From the NCBI GenBank assembly GCA_947476535.1, contig CANJRC010000011.1, positions 1 through 61,179 of the forward strand: 61,179 bases of DNA. The letters are read 5' to 3'. Origin of the DNA: Betaproteobacteria bacterium (GTDB taxonomy: Bacteria; Pseudomonadota; Gammaproteobacteria; Burkholderiales; SG8-39). Each line of letters begins with the position of its first letter. The first letter of the stretch is position 1. Both the position numbers and the translations under genes were made by a program. Shown piece after piece: positions 35,655 to 44,564 of this stretch. Below the pieces are notes generated by a model. That model saw only the letters and a program-made list of their open reading frames with translations. It was not told where the DNA came from and searched no databases.

Positions 35655-36155
35655 TCAGAGCAGCAAGGGATCGTTCGGCAATTCGTCAGGATTTATCTGC
35701 CCGTCCACGGCCGGAAAGTGCGCCACCAGCAGGTCGCTGATGGACTGCAGCCCGACCAGCGCCCCCTCCTCGAAGCGCCCCTCGGCGAAGTGCCGCTGCA
35801 TCTCGCCGCAGATGATTTCCCATGACTGCTCACCGACCTTCGAGTGGATGCCGCGGTCGGCGACGATTTCCACCGCGCGGTCGGCGAGCAACACGTAGAT
35901 CAGCACGCCGTTATTGGCTTGCGTGTCCCAGACGCCGAGCCGAGCAAAGAGCTCCACGGCACGCTGGCGCGAACTGACACCCTTCACGACCGCCTGCGGC
36001 GCAAGCCCGCCTTCGACCACGAAGCGCAGCTCGCCCGTGTGACGCCGTTCCTGCGTCCCGATCGCCTCACCGATGCGCCGGCGCACCTCGGCCGGGAAGG
36101 CTCGGCGCGCCGCGAAGTCTTCGCCGACGAGATGTCGAAAGAGCCGCTTGATCAT
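35655..36155 (-). CDS. TPM domain protein, cytoplasmic type
   Basis: The 166-aa protein has the TPM (TLP18.3/Psb32/MOLO-1) layout: EAIGTQERRHTGELRFVVEG, then RAVELFARLGVWDTQANNGV and LIYVLLADRAVEIVADRGIH. It has no signal peptide or membrane segment. The ATG at 36155 is preferred to a GTG three codons upstream. It begins 2 bases after the stop of the larger TPM protein, so the two are co-expressed together with lemA. Members are thought to take part in membrane protein quality or repair. Confidence 0.87.
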   Translation of the reverse strand: MIKRLFRHLVGEDFAARRAFPAEVRRRIGEAIGTQERRHTGELRFVVEGGLAPQAVVKGVSSRQRAVELFARLGVWDTQANNGVLIYVLLADRAVEIVADRGIHSKVGEQSWEIICGEMQRHFAEGRFEEGALVGLQSISDLLVAHFPAVDGQINPDELPNDPLLL

Positions 36156-36157
36156 CG

Positions 36158-37060
36158 CTACCACCGCCCCGAAGCGCCGCCGCCGCCGAAGCCGCCGCCA
36201 CCGCCGCTGAACCCGCCACCACCGAATCCGCCGCTGGAACTGCCGCCGCCCCAGCCACCACGTCCGCCCCCGAGGCCGCCGCCCAGGCCCCCGGAGGGGG
36301 CTCCCATGAAGAGCGCCAGCAGGAAGCCGAGCATGCCAACCACGACGCCCGACACCAGGGAGCCGAAAACAATCCAGGCAATAAATCCGACGAATCCGCC
36401 ACCCAGCAGCGCGCCGACCGTCCGACCCAGGACTGCCCTCGCGAAACGGCTGACTGCAACGAGGGCAACGAACAGCATGAACAACGTGTTGGAACTGATG
36501 TCACGGAACTGTGCCGAAACACCGCCCGTCAAGGCCGGCTCCGGCAGCTTTTCACCCTCGATCAATTTCATGATCGCCGCCGTGCCGTCAGCGAGCCCGC
36601 CGTTGAAATCGCCGGACTTGAACCTCGGCGTGATGATCTCCGCGACGATGCGCTTGGCGATGGCATCGGGGATGGCCCCCTCCAACCCGTAGCCGACTTC
36701 GATGCGCAGCGCGCGGTCGTTCTTGGCCACCACCAAGATCACGCCGTCGTCCTGTTTCTTGCGCCCGACTTTCCAGGCTTCAGCGACGCGGATCGCGTAT
36801 TGCTCGATTGCTTCGGGCTGCGTGGTCGGCACCAGCAGCACCGCCACCTGGCTGCCACGCTTGTCCGCGAAGGCCTTCAGGCTGGCAGCGAGCGCAGCAA
36901 CCTGCGGCGCGCTGAGCGTGCCGGTGAGATCGGTCACCGCGGCCTTCAGCGGCGGTACCGGCACATCGGCGATACCTGCACCCGCCACAGCCGTCAGAAC
37001 CGTGGCCAGCAGTATGGCTCGCAGCACCGCGAGCACGCGCCCGAATCCGCACAAAGTCAT
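36158..37060 (-). CDS. YgcG-type TPM domain membrane protein with glycine-rich tail
   Basis: The 300-aa protein has a signal peptide (residues 1-31, ending VAGAGIA). A periplasmic TPM domain follows, with VTDLTGTLSAPQVAALAASL, VLLVPTTQPEAIEQYAIRV and RIEVGYGLEGAIPDAIAKRI. Transmembrane segments come at about 195-265, and the tail is almost entirely glycine/serine with phenylalanine and tryptophan. This is the usual YgcG form. It is the middle gene of a lemA-ygcG-TPM operon. The start at 37060 precedes the signal peptide. Confidence 0.9.
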   Translation of the reverse strand: MTLCGFGRVLAVLRAILLATVLTAVAGAGIADVPVPPLKAAVTDLTGTLSAPQVAALAASLKAFADKRGSQVAVLLVPTTQPEAIEQYAIRVAEAWKVGRKKQDDGVILVVAKNDRALRIEVGYGLEGAIPDAIAKRIVAEIITPRFKSGDFNGGLADGTAAIMKLIEGEKLPEPALTGGVSAQFRDISSNTLFMLFVALVAVSRFARAVLGRTVGALLGGGFVGFIAWIVFGSLVSGVVVGMLGFLLALFMGAPSGGLGGGLGGGRGGWGGGSSSGGFGGGGFSGGGGGFGGGGASGRW

Positions 37061-37091
37061 GTCGATGGTCCCGGCATGCCGGGTCCCCAGC

Positions 37092-37766
37092 CTACTTTCC
37101 GGCAGCCGGAGCGGGCGTGCTCGCAAGCGGCGCTGCTGCTGCCGGGCTTGCTGCACCGGGGGCCGGCGTCGCCGGCAACTTGTCGAAACGCACCGCCGGC
37201 GGTGCGGAGATCGCCTTTTCATTCTCCACGCTGAAGTTCGCCTTCACCTTGTAGCTGAACATCATGGCGGTGAGATTAACCGGGAACTGGCGGACCAGCA
37301 CGTTGTACTCCTGCACCGACTTGATATAGCGGTTACGGGCCACGGTGATGCGGTTCTCCGTGCCTTCGAGCTGTGCCTGCAGATCGCGAAAGCCCTGGTC
37401 GGACTTCAACTGCGGATAGTTCTCCGTCACCAGCAGGAGGCGCGACAGCGCACTCGACATGCCGGCCTGCGCTTCCTGGAAGCGCTTGAAGGCGGCCTCA
37501 TCATTGACCAGCTCTGGCGTCGCCTGGATGCTACCCACGCGGGAGCGGGCTTCGGTGACCTGCGTCAGCACCTGCTGCTCCTGCGCGGCAAAGCCCTTCA
37601 CCGTGGCCACGAGATTGGGCACAAGGTCGGCGCGGCGCTGGTACTGGTTAAGCACTTCCGACCAGCCGGACTTGACCTCTTCGTCGAGCCGCTGGATGTC
37701 GTTGTATCCGCAGCCCGAGAGCAGCAAGGCCAACGCGGCGGAAAATATGACGAACACTTTACGCAT
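37092..37766 (-). CDS. lemA: LemA family lipoprotein
   Basis: The 224-aa protein has a lipoprotein signal peptide (lipobox LLSGC, C19). The LemA helical core follows, with YNDIQRLDEEVKSGWSEVLN, QYQRRADLVPNLVATVKGF and ITVARNRYIKSVQEYNVLV. An alanine/proline-rich tail (from about 195) is unusual in length. LemA is regularly encoded before TPM proteins, as here. Its exact task is unknown; it is a membrane-attached protein facing the periplasm. The ATG at 37766 has AGGAG upstream. Confidence 0.92.
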   Translation of the reverse strand: MRKVFVIFSAALALLLSGCGYNDIQRLDEEVKSGWSEVLNQYQRRADLVPNLVATVKGFAAQEQQVLTQVTEARSRVGSIQATPELVNDEAAFKRFQEAQAGMSSALSRLLLVTENYPQLKSDQGFRDLQAQLEGTENRITVARNRYIKSVQEYNVLVRQFPVNLTAMMFSYKVKANFSVENEKAISAPPAVRFDKLPATPAPGAASPAAAAPLASTPAPAAGK

Positions 37767-37858
37767 GGTCTGACTCCTGGTGGCTATCGTTGATAGGGTA
37801 AATGGGGGCGATGCAAGCGGGCTCCAAGGTGTCGCAAGAGAAATACTTTCCGGCACCG

Positions 37859-38758
37859 TCAGGCTGCCGGTTTTTCCCCGACGGATTCGACAGCCGCCTT
37901 CAGTGACGCCATGGTCCTGCGCGCGAAGACGAGATCTTCCCAGGCCTTGGCCTTGTCGGGCAGGTTGCGCAGCAGGTAGTCCGGGTGGTAGGTCACGATG
38001 ACGGACACGCCCTGGTATTGGTGCAGCTTGCCGCGCAGGCCGGCGATGCTCGCATCGGTGCCCAGCAGCGCCTGCGCGGCAAAGCGTCCCATGGCCAGGA
38101 TGAGTTTCGGCTGTACCAGCGCCACCTGGCGTGCCAGGTGCGGGCTGCAGCGCGCCACTTCATCCGGCATGGGGTTGCGATTACCGGGCGGCCGGCACTT
38201 GAGCACGTTGGCGATGTACACATTCTTGTCTCGCACCAGGTCGATGGCGAAGAGCATGTTGTCGAGCAGCTTGCCCGCCTGGCCGACGAAGGGCTCGCCG
38301 CGCATATCCTCCTCCGAGCCGGGGGCCTCGCCCACCAGCATCCAATCAGCGAGTTCATCGCCGCCACCGAACACCGTCTGGGTCCGCGTGGTTGCCAGGC
38401 CGCAGCTCGCGCAGCCAGATACGGCCGCCTTGAGCGCCGTCCAGTCCATGCGCGCGATCTGGCCATCGCGCTCCTGGCTGGCCAGCGACGGCAGTTCCGG
38501 CGCAATGGGCCTGGATGGCGCTCGCGAGTCGCCGGTCCCGCGCTCTGGCATTGCCCGAGCAGTTGGCGCGGCGGCACGCGGCTGTGCTGCGGCGTTTCGA
38601 GTCATGGGGCGTGTCTCCGCCTTGCCCGCGCCCGCATCGGCCGTCTCACCGTGAACGCCTCCTGGCGCATCCGGCAGCGGGGAGACTGCGTTGTCGCGCA
38701 ACACCCAGACTGGCCCCAGGCCCATCTCCTCGATCAGGCGCGAGCGTCTTGAAGTCAT
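37859..38758 (-). CDS. Uracil-DNA glycosylase, family 4-type iron-sulfur enzyme
   Basis: The 299-aa protein has a 100-residue low-complexity N-terminal arm, then the glycosylase domain. The four cluster cysteines are C116, C119, C188 and C204. The motif GEAPGSEEDMRGEPFVGQAG holds the uracil-activating region and VTYHPDYLL the second catalytic block. It removes uracil from DNA. Its ATG overlaps the stop of rimI (ATGA). The tsaB-rimI-udg order is typical of betaproteobacteria. Confidence 0.93.
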   Translation of the reverse strand: MTSRRSRLIEEMGLGPVWVLRDNAVSPLPDAPGGVHGETADAGAGKAETRPMTRNAAAQPRAAAPTARAMPERGTGDSRAPSRPIAPELPSLASQERDGQIARMDWTALKAAVSGCASCGLATTRTQTVFGGGDELADWMLVGEAPGSEEDMRGEPFVGQAGKLLDNMLFAIDLVRDKNVYIANVLKCRPPGNRNPMPDEVARCSPHLARQVALVQPKLILAMGRFAAQALLGTDASIAGLRGKLHQYQGVSVIVTYHPDYLLRNLPDKAKAWEDLVFARRTMASLKAAVESVGEKPAA

Positions 38759-39246
38759 TGCAGCATCCTCTCCAGCACCAGCGCGTCTTCACGGCCGCCG
38801 AGTGCCGGGTAGTAAGCGCGGCGACGGCCGATCTGGCGGAATCCGGCGCGCCCATACAGGCGCTGGCCCGCGTCATTGGTGGGGCGTACTTCGAGGATGA
38901 AACGCGATGCACCGTGCGCCATCGCCACGACCAACGACTGCTCCAGCACGCGTCGGCCATGGCCCAGCCGCTGTCGCGGTACCGCCACGCACAGGTTCAG
39001 CAGGTGCGCTTCGCCGGCACCAATCAACAGGACGAAGTAGCCGAGCATGCTCCCGCCGGGGCCACCACCCTCTCGGCACACCCAGCAGTGATATCCCGCA
39101 TTGAGGGAGTCGCGAAAGTTGCCCTCGGTCCACGGAAATTCGTAGGCCGCTTTCTCGATGGCGTGGACCTGGGCAAGGTCCTCCCCGCGCATGGGCGCCC
39201 AGAAGAGGCCTGCCGGCGCTGCGATCGATCGGGGCAATGCACTCAC
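38755..39246 (-). CDS. rimI: Ribosomal-protein alanine acetyltransferase RimI
   Basis: This GNAT enzyme (163 aa from the chosen start) has MRGEDLAQVHAIEKAAYEFP, then PWTEGNFRDSL, LLNLCVAVPRQRLGHGRRVL with the acetyl-CoA loop, and LEVRPTNDAGQRLYGRAGF. It acetylates the N-terminus of ribosomal protein S18. The start is uncertain. I prefer the GTG at 39246, 49 bp after tsaB, because earlier ATGs (39333, 39342) would add an arginine/glycine-rich leader overlapping tsaB. Confidence 0.88.
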   Translation of the reverse strand: MSALPRSIAAPAGLFWAPMRGEDLAQVHAIEKAAYEFPWTEGNFRDSLNAGYHCWVCREGGGPGGSMLGYFVLLIGAGEAHLLNLCVAVPRQRLGHGRRVLEQSLVVAMAHGASRFILEVRPTNDAGQRLYGRAGFRQIGRRRAYYPALGGREDALVLERMLQ

Positions 39247-39295
39247 GCGCGCGCACCCGCCGCGTAAGGACCCATCGGGATATCCATGCCCCCAC

Positions 39296-40057
39296 TCACC
39301 GTGCCCGCCCTCCCGCCTTGCTCCCGCGCTCATCCCGGACATTGCGCCGGGCTTCGTGCTTCCCCTCGCGCACGATGGCGCGTTCATGTTCTGTCAGTGC
39401 CACTTTGTCACGCAGGTACACCGGCAATGCCATCGCCGCATCGTCCCCCGCCCCGGCTTCGAACAACGGCCGGGCCAGTGCAAGCACCGCACGCGCCGTG
39501 GGTACCGCTTGCGGCAGCGTCGCCACGATGCGGCCTTGGCCGATGCGCTCCATCAACGCATCGCCTTGCGCTGCGAAGCCCGTACCGCACCCCGTCCACC
39601 CGTCCCCCTCAACCAGCGGCACCGCCTGCGGGTTGTAGAGCCCGGGGGCGGCCACCTCGACCCACGCCGAACCCGCCGATTCGCGACGGTACGCCGCATG
39701 ATAGACCTCGCCCATGCGGGCATCCAAGCAGGCGATCACCTTGTCCGCGCCGCACTCCTGCGCCAACGCGAGCAAGGTGCCGATGCCTTTCACGGGAATT
39801 TCGAGTGCCAGCGCCAGGCCTTGCGTCACGCCGCAGGCGATGCGAAGCCCGGTGAACGAACCGGGCCCCTGGCCAAAGGCAATGCCGTCCAGCGCCGCCA
39901 GATCGAGGCCCGCCTGTGCCAGCAACTGTCGCGTCGAATCGAGCACCGTTTCCCCATGCCGCTGCGCCGCCTGGAAATGCATGGCGCTCACCTTGTCGCC
40001 GCGACAAACCGCAAGCGAGCAGAACTCGGTAGATGTTTCAATGGCGAGGAGGTTCAT
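39296..40057 (-). CDS. tsaB: tRNA threonylcarbamoyladenosine biosynthesis protein TsaB
   Basis: The 253-aa protein opens MNLLAIETSTEFCSLAVCRG and contains GIAFGQGPGSFTGLRIACGV and ACLDARMGEVYHAAYRRE, the marks of TsaB. It partners TsaD, TsaE and TsaC in making t6A on ANN-decoding tRNAs. The C-terminus is basic (RGSKAGGRAR). It is the first gene of the tsaB-rimI-udg unit. Confidence 0.94.
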   Translation of the reverse strand: MNLLAIETSTEFCSLAVCRGDKVSAMHFQAAQRHGETVLDSTRQLLAQAGLDLAALDGIAFGQGPGSFTGLRIACGVTQGLALALEIPVKGIGTLLALAQECGADKVIACLDARMGEVYHAAYRRESAGSAWVEVAAPGLYNPQAVPLVEGDGWTGCGTGFAAQGDALMERIGQGRIVATLPQAVPTARAVLALARPLFEAGAGDDAAMALPVYLRDKVALTEHERAIVREGKHEARRNVRDERGSKAGGRAR

Positions 40058-40212
40058 GGCGGGGCACCGAGGGCCAGTTGCATGCCCGCTGTCCGATCAC
40101 GGTGAGGGGACGGCAGCGTTGGTATAGCGGGTTTCGACTGGCTTCATTCTAGCCGATAGGGGAAGCCGCCACTCCCCCGGATCGGGCCGGGCAACGCAAT
40201 GCAGCGCGCAGG

Positions 40213-41460
40213 CTAGGTGTTCAGCAGGTCGAGCGGCGGAAAGCGCCCGCCCAGCACGGTCGCGGGCTCGATGCCCCACCAGCGCTGCAGTGCCGTGGCG
40301 TAAAGGCTGCGAAAGTCCACGGCGTGAACCAGGTTGCCGTCGTCAAGCCGGTCCAGGCGCGGCGCCTCGCCATACAGCCCCCCCTTCACCTTGCCGCCGA
40401 GGGCGAAGTGCACGCTGGCCGTGCCATGGTCGGTGCCGTTGGAGCCGTTCTCCTGCGCGCGACGACCGAATTCCGCGTACGTCATGATCAGCGTGGAGTC
40501 CCAGCGTCCGAGTTCGATCAGGGCCCGCTTCAAGGCCGCCAGTCCGTCCCCCAGTTGCCGGAGCAGATTCGCGTGAATGCCAGCCTGGTTCTGGTGCGTG
40601 TCGAAACCATTCAGGGTCAGCCGCAGGGCTGCCACATTGCCGTGCCCCGCAAGAACTTGCACCGCGTTGCGCACGGCATCACCAAAGGGCCCGTCCGGCA
40701 TCTGCGTCTTGAGCAGCCCTGCGCCTCCGAGCGTGCTAGCCGCCTGGGTGATGTCGTCCTCGACCTTCAGCACATGCTCGAGAGCGCGGCCACCGCGCGC
40801 GCGACCGGACGCAGCCAGGCGCGCCTGGCGCAGGAACTGTTCAGTGCTTACCAGCGTGACCACGCGCCCGCCACCGGACAGGGGCCCGGCCTCGCCGTTG
40901 CCGATCACCACGCCATCGGCGGCAAACGTCCGTGGCACCGGGTGCGCGGCAAACGCACGCGCAACCCAACCCTGCGCAATGTACTGCTCGCTCGCCGATG
41001 CGGTGTCCCATATCTCGATGGAACGAAAGTGCGACAGGTTCGGTCGCGGATAGCCGACGCCGCGAATGAGGGCCAGTTCCCCGCCCTGCCACAGCGGCTG
41101 CAGTGCGGCCAGGGAGGGATGGAGCCCCTCGCGCTCGCTCACGTGGACCAGCTCCTCGCGTCGCTGCGCAATGCGCGGACGCAGGCTCGCGTAGGCCGGG
41201 TCTGCGAACGGGACCAGCGTATTCAGCCCGTCGTTCCCGCCCTTCAATTCGATGAGGATCAGCAGCCTGCCGTAGTCCGCACCGGCCCTCGTGGAAGCTG
41301 CGGTGGCCGGTGCGCCAGCCGCCACGGCACCGCCAGCAAACAACACAGACACGCCCGGCGCGACCGAACGCATGGCAGGCGCCATCGACATCCCCATCAG
41401 CCGCCGGATGAACTCGCGGCGGGCGGGCGAATCCGTTGAGCGAAGCGGCAAGTGGTTCAT
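40213..41460 (-). CDS. DUF1501 family protein, probably Tat-exported
   Basis: The 415-aa protein has a twin-arginine signal (R14-R15-EFIRR, then hydrophobic stretch ending near AVAAGA). A DUF1501 domain follows, with LLILIELKGGNDGLNTLVPF, RGVGYPRPNLSHFRSIEIWD and MTYAEFGRRAQENGSNGTDH. DUF1501 resembles alkaline-phosphatase-like sulfatases but its role is unknown. Its ATG overlaps the TGA of the DUF1800 gene. The pair is almost always encoded together. Confidence 0.92.
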   Translation of the reverse strand: MNHLPLRSTDSPARREFIRRLMGMSMAPAMRSVAPGVSVLFAGGAVAAGAPATAASTRAGADYGRLLILIELKGGNDGLNTLVPFADPAYASLRPRIAQRREELVHVSEREGLHPSLAALQPLWQGGELALIRGVGYPRPNLSHFRSIEIWDTASASEQYIAQGWVARAFAAHPVPRTFAADGVVIGNGEAGPLSGGGRVVTLVSTEQFLRQARLAASGRARGGRALEHVLKVEDDITQAASTLGGAGLLKTQMPDGPFGDAVRNAVQVLAGHGNVAALRLTLNGFDTHQNQAGIHANLLRQLGDGLAALKRALIELGRWDSTLIMTYAEFGRRAQENGSNGTDHGTASVHFALGGKVKGGLYGEAPRLDRLDDGNLVHAVDFRSLYATALQRWWGIEPATVLGGRFPPLDLLNT

Positions 41461-43154
41461 TTGAGCTGGTACACCGGGTCGAGCGTCAACAAGCGCAGGC
41501 GCTCGCGCCCCGCCACGCCTGCAGGAACGGGATTGACCGGCGCGCTGGCCAATACAAAACGCTCGAGTGACAGGCCCCGGACGGCATTCCCTGAACCCTT
41601 GCTGCCTGCATGGGTCGCGCCATCCTCCAGCCTGCGAAACCAGTTCTCGCCATCAAACCGCGTCTCATCGACCGCACGGCTCATCCGCGCGCGAAATTGT
41701 GCCTGCCGCAGATGAGCCGGCGCAGTCCCCGGCCCCTGCCTAGCCGCCTCGCCTCGCACCTCGCCGCCTTCCGCCATGGCCATCCCGGTATCCGGGCCGC
41801 GCATTTCATCGCCGCGAAACAGGCGCTCGACGAACTGCTTGCGCGACAGCAACGTCGCCGAGTTGATCCACGCCTCGCCGCCGGGCCAGCCCTTCACATT
41901 GGGCGGGGAGAAGAGGTTCTGTCCCAGCCCTGCGGTCACCAGCGCAAAGGGCATGGCGTCGTGCACCCGCACATCGAACTGGCGCAGCGTGCCAACCACG
42001 AAGTCCACCGGGGACTTCACCAGTGCCGCCCGGTTGCCCTCGGCCCAGAAGGCCTGTGACAGGAGGAGTTCCTTCACGGCGGTGCGGATGTCATAACGAC
42101 TGTCGCGAAATACCCGGGCGATGCGATGCACTTCGGCGCGCTCATCCTCGCGATTGAAATCGGGCGCGACGAACTCCCGCCACAGCTTGCCCACCACCCA
42201 TTGCGCCGCCTGTGGCTGCTCGAGCAGGATGTCCAGCACCGCATCGCCATTGAAGTTGCCCTTTCGGCCGAGCACCGTCTTCTCGCCGCTGTCGTGGATG
42301 AACGGGCGCCAGAGAAAAGACCCCGTATCCGGGTCGATCGACCAGCCGGTGAAGGCACGCGCGGCCTCGCGGATGTCCGTCTCGCTGTAGTTCCCTTCCC
42401 CCAGCGTAAACAGCTCCATGACCTCGCGCGCGAAATTCTCGTTCGGCTTGTCGCGCCGGTTGCTGGCGTTGTCGAGGTAAATGACCATCGCCGGGTCCTT
42501 GGACACCGCATGCAGCAGGTCGGCAAAGTTACCCAGCGCCTTTTCCCGCAGCAACAGGTTCTGCCGGTACATCAGGTGCACGAAGCGAACCTTCTGCTGG
42601 CTAGAGGTGAAGTGGTTATGCCAGAACAGCGTCATGCGCTCGGTGAGCGGCGACGGGCCGGCGAGCATTTCGCCGATCCACCAGGCGCGCAGTTCGAGGC
42701 CGCGGCGGATCTCCTGCTGCTGGAAGGCCTGACGCTGTTCGGCCGAGCCTTCGCGCAGACTGCGCGGCGGCATCAGCGGTTCATTGACCCACGCCGGCGG
42801 CGGCGCGCCGGCACTGGTTTTCACGTCGGCGAGGAGACGCTCGACGGCTTCGGCGCGGCTAATGAGGGCATAGGCTTCGACTTCGCCGAGCGTTGGGCCA
42901 AAGCCGACTCGGCCCAGCAAATGCCGGGCATCGGCAATACCCATCGGTATCGAACGGGAGGCGCCCTCAGAGGCAGCACGCACCGTCGCCAGGGACTGGG
43001 CCCATCCCGCGTCACTCGGCCCTAGTAAGGCAATCCCAAGGCCGATTGCCAGTACCGGTCCTGCCAAGGGAAAATTGAATCGATGCGCAAATCGGAGCGC
43101 GATTCGACGCGCAAGTCGCACCACGGAACCGTGACCCAATGGGAGGCGCCCCAT
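41457..43154 (-). CDS. DUF1800 family protein, exported
   Basis: The 565-aa product has a basic, then hydrophobic N-terminus (residues 27-52, ending AGWAQS) consistent with export. DUF1800 blocks follow: ARHLLGRVGFGPTLGEVEA, LTERMTLFWHNHFTSSQQKV, DNASNRRDKPNENFAREVME and WPGGEAWINSATLLSRKQF. It pairs with the downstream DUF1501 gene through an ATGA overlap. The function is not known; the pair is common in exported-enzyme gene clusters. Confidence 0.92.
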   Translation of the reverse strand: MGRLPLGHGSVVRLARRIALRFAHRFNFPLAGPVLAIGLGIALLGPSDAGWAQSLATVRAASEGASRSIPMGIADARHLLGRVGFGPTLGEVEAYALISRAEAVERLLADVKTSAGAPPPAWVNEPLMPPRSLREGSAEQRQAFQQQEIRRGLELRAWWIGEMLAGPSPLTERMTLFWHNHFTSSQQKVRFVHLMYRQNLLLREKALGNFADLLHAVSKDPAMVIYLDNASNRRDKPNENFAREVMELFTLGEGNYSETDIREAARAFTGWSIDPDTGSFLWRPFIHDSGEKTVLGRKGNFNGDAVLDILLEQPQAAQWVVGKLWREFVAPDFNREDERAEVHRIARVFRDSRYDIRTAVKELLLSQAFWAEGNRAALVKSPVDFVVGTLRQFDVRVHDAMPFALVTAGLGQNLFSPPNVKGWPGGEAWINSATLLSRKQFVERLFRGDEMRGPDTGMAMAEGGEVRGEAARQGPGTAPAHLRQAQFRARMSRAVDETRFDGENWFRRLEDGATHAGSKGSGNAVRGLSLERFVLASAPVNPVPAGVAGRERLRLLTLDPVYQLK

Positions 43155-43159
43155 TCCGG

Positions 43160-43459
43160 CTAGCGGCGTTCGCGCCGTTCCTTGTAGAGATCACGACCAT
43201 GCTGGTCGATGTCACGGCGCAGTTGGCGGCGCTCCTCGGGGCTCATCTGTCCCACCGGCCAGCCCGCCTGGCGTGGCGGCGGTTGTTCACCGCGTTGCAA
43301 TGCCTGGCGCGGGTCGACGCCGTTTTCGGCAGGTCGCTCGGTGCGACGGAACGGTCCTGACGACCCGGGCTGCTCGGCGACAGCGGGAACGGCCGCGATG
43401 AGGCACGCCATGAGCGCCACCATCCGCGTGATTCCCATCGTCGATCGAAGCACTGCCAT
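43160..43459 (-). CDS. Small exported protein upstream of the DUF1800 gene
   Basis: The 99-aa protein has a hydrophobic signal (about residues 8-28, ending VPAVA/E) and a hydrophilic proline/arginine-rich mature part. That part contains PVGQMSPEERRQLRRDIDQH, recalling short Spy/CpxP-like helical regions without being clearly one. The ATG at 43459 is favoured; an ATG at 43438 would still keep the signal. It ends 5 bp before the DUF1800 gene and is probably the first gene of that operon. Confidence 0.65.
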   Translation of the reverse strand: MAVLRSTMGITRMVALMACLIAAVPAVAEQPGSSGPFRRTERPAENGVDPRQALQRGEQPPPRQAGWPVGQMSPEERRQLRRDIDQHGRDLYKERRERR

Positions 43460-43817
43460 TTTCACCACGATTCCTTCATGTGACTGCCCAACGCCTGATT
43501 ACCCTGCCGCCTGCGCAGCCCCTTTGGTTCAACTCATCTGGATCGCGCCATACTTTTTTCACGCCCCTAGCTTAACTCCGCAAAGGTGCGGCTGTCGCGT
43601 CCGGCAACACGGCTTCTGTAAGCAATTGTTACCCATGGCCCCGCTGCAATCGACTGTTACCCCGCATACTGCGCGTGGACTGGCCTCGCTCTGCCCGAGC
43701 GGCTACGATACGAGCGCTGCCAAGGTCATTTCATGACGCCTTGGCGACATCCGGTGAGCCGTTGGCCACCGCCACACGTTTCAGTTTGTCATTGCACTGC
43801 CGCACTGTGAGGCCGAC
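43460..43817. other. Divergent spacer before ompR-like gene
   Basis: About 360 bp separate the small exported protein gene from the response regulator. No gene is evident. It must hold promoters for both directions; paired TGTTACCC sequences lie here (43627-43662). Confidence 0.5.
43627..43662. promoter_or_regulatory. Direct TGTTACCC repeats, possible OmpR-type binding site
   Basis: TGTTACCC occurs at 43627-43634 and again at 43655-43662, in the same orientation and 28 bp apart. Their complement contains GTAACA, resembling the half-site core bound by OmpR. The position about 155-190 bp upstream of the response regulator gene would suit autoregulation or control of the divergent exported-protein operon. 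Confidence 0.3.
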
Positions 43818-44558
43818 ATGAACACAAAGACCAACAAGCCATCGCGAATCCTGGTCGTGGATGACGACTTGCGGCTGCGCGACTTGCTGCAGCGCTATCT
43901 CACCGAACAGGGTTTCACCGTCTCCACGGTGGCCGACGCGCCTGCCATGGACCGATTGATCGGACGCGAGCGCTTCGACCTGATGGTGCTCGACCTGATG
44001 TTGCCGGGAGAAGACGGCCTGTCCATCTGCCGGCGCCTGCGTGGCACCAAGAACACCCTACCGGTGATCATGCTCACCGCCAAGGGCGAGGATGTGGATC
44101 GCATCGTCGGACTGGAGATGGGCGCCGACGATTACCTGCCCAAGCCGTTCAATCCGCGCGAACTGGTGGCGCGCATCAACGCGGTGCTGCGACGACGCGC
44201 GGCGCCAGTGCCGCCCGGCGCACCCTCCGGCGACGTGGAATCGGTGAGCTTCGGCGGCATGACGGTCAATCTCGCCAGCCGCACCCTTTCCAAAAACGGC
44301 AATGCGGTGAGCCTCACCACGGGCGAGTTCGCGCTGCTCAAGGTGCTAGTGTCCCACCCCCAGGTGCCCCTGTCGCGCGACAAGCTGATGGAACTGGCGC
44401 GCGGCCGCGAATACGAAGTGTTCGATCGCGCCATCGACGTGCAGATCTCGCGCCTCAGGAAACTCATCGAGAAGGACCCGGCCAAGCCTACGCACATCCA
44501 GACCGTGTGGGGCTTCGGCTACGTGTTCATTCCCGACGGCAAGGTCGCCGAGACCTGA
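43818..44558 (+). CDS. ompR: OmpR-like response regulator
   Basis: The 246-aa protein has a receiver domain with acidic pocket DDD (15-17), the phospho-acceptor D59 in LMVLDLMLPGEDG, and K109 in DDYLPKPFNPRELVARIN. A winged-helix DNA-binding domain follows, ending HIQTVWGFGYVFIP. It should be phosphorylated by the kinase gene that follows 6 bp downstream. OmpR is used as a family name; targets may differ from the enterobacterial porins. Confidence 0.92.
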   Translation: MNTKTNKPSRILVVDDDLRLRDLLQRYLTEQGFTVSTVADAPAMDRLIGRERFDLMVLDLMLPGEDGLSICRRLRGTKNTLPVIMLTAKGEDVDRIVGLEMGADDYLPKPFNPRELVARINAVLRRRAAPVPPGAPSGDVESVSFGGMTVNLASRTLSKNGNAVSLTTGEFALLKVLVSHPQVPLSRDKLMELARGREYEVFDRAIDVQISRLRKLIEKDPAKPTHIQTVWGFGYVFIPDGKVAET

Positions 44559-44564
44559 TCTCCC

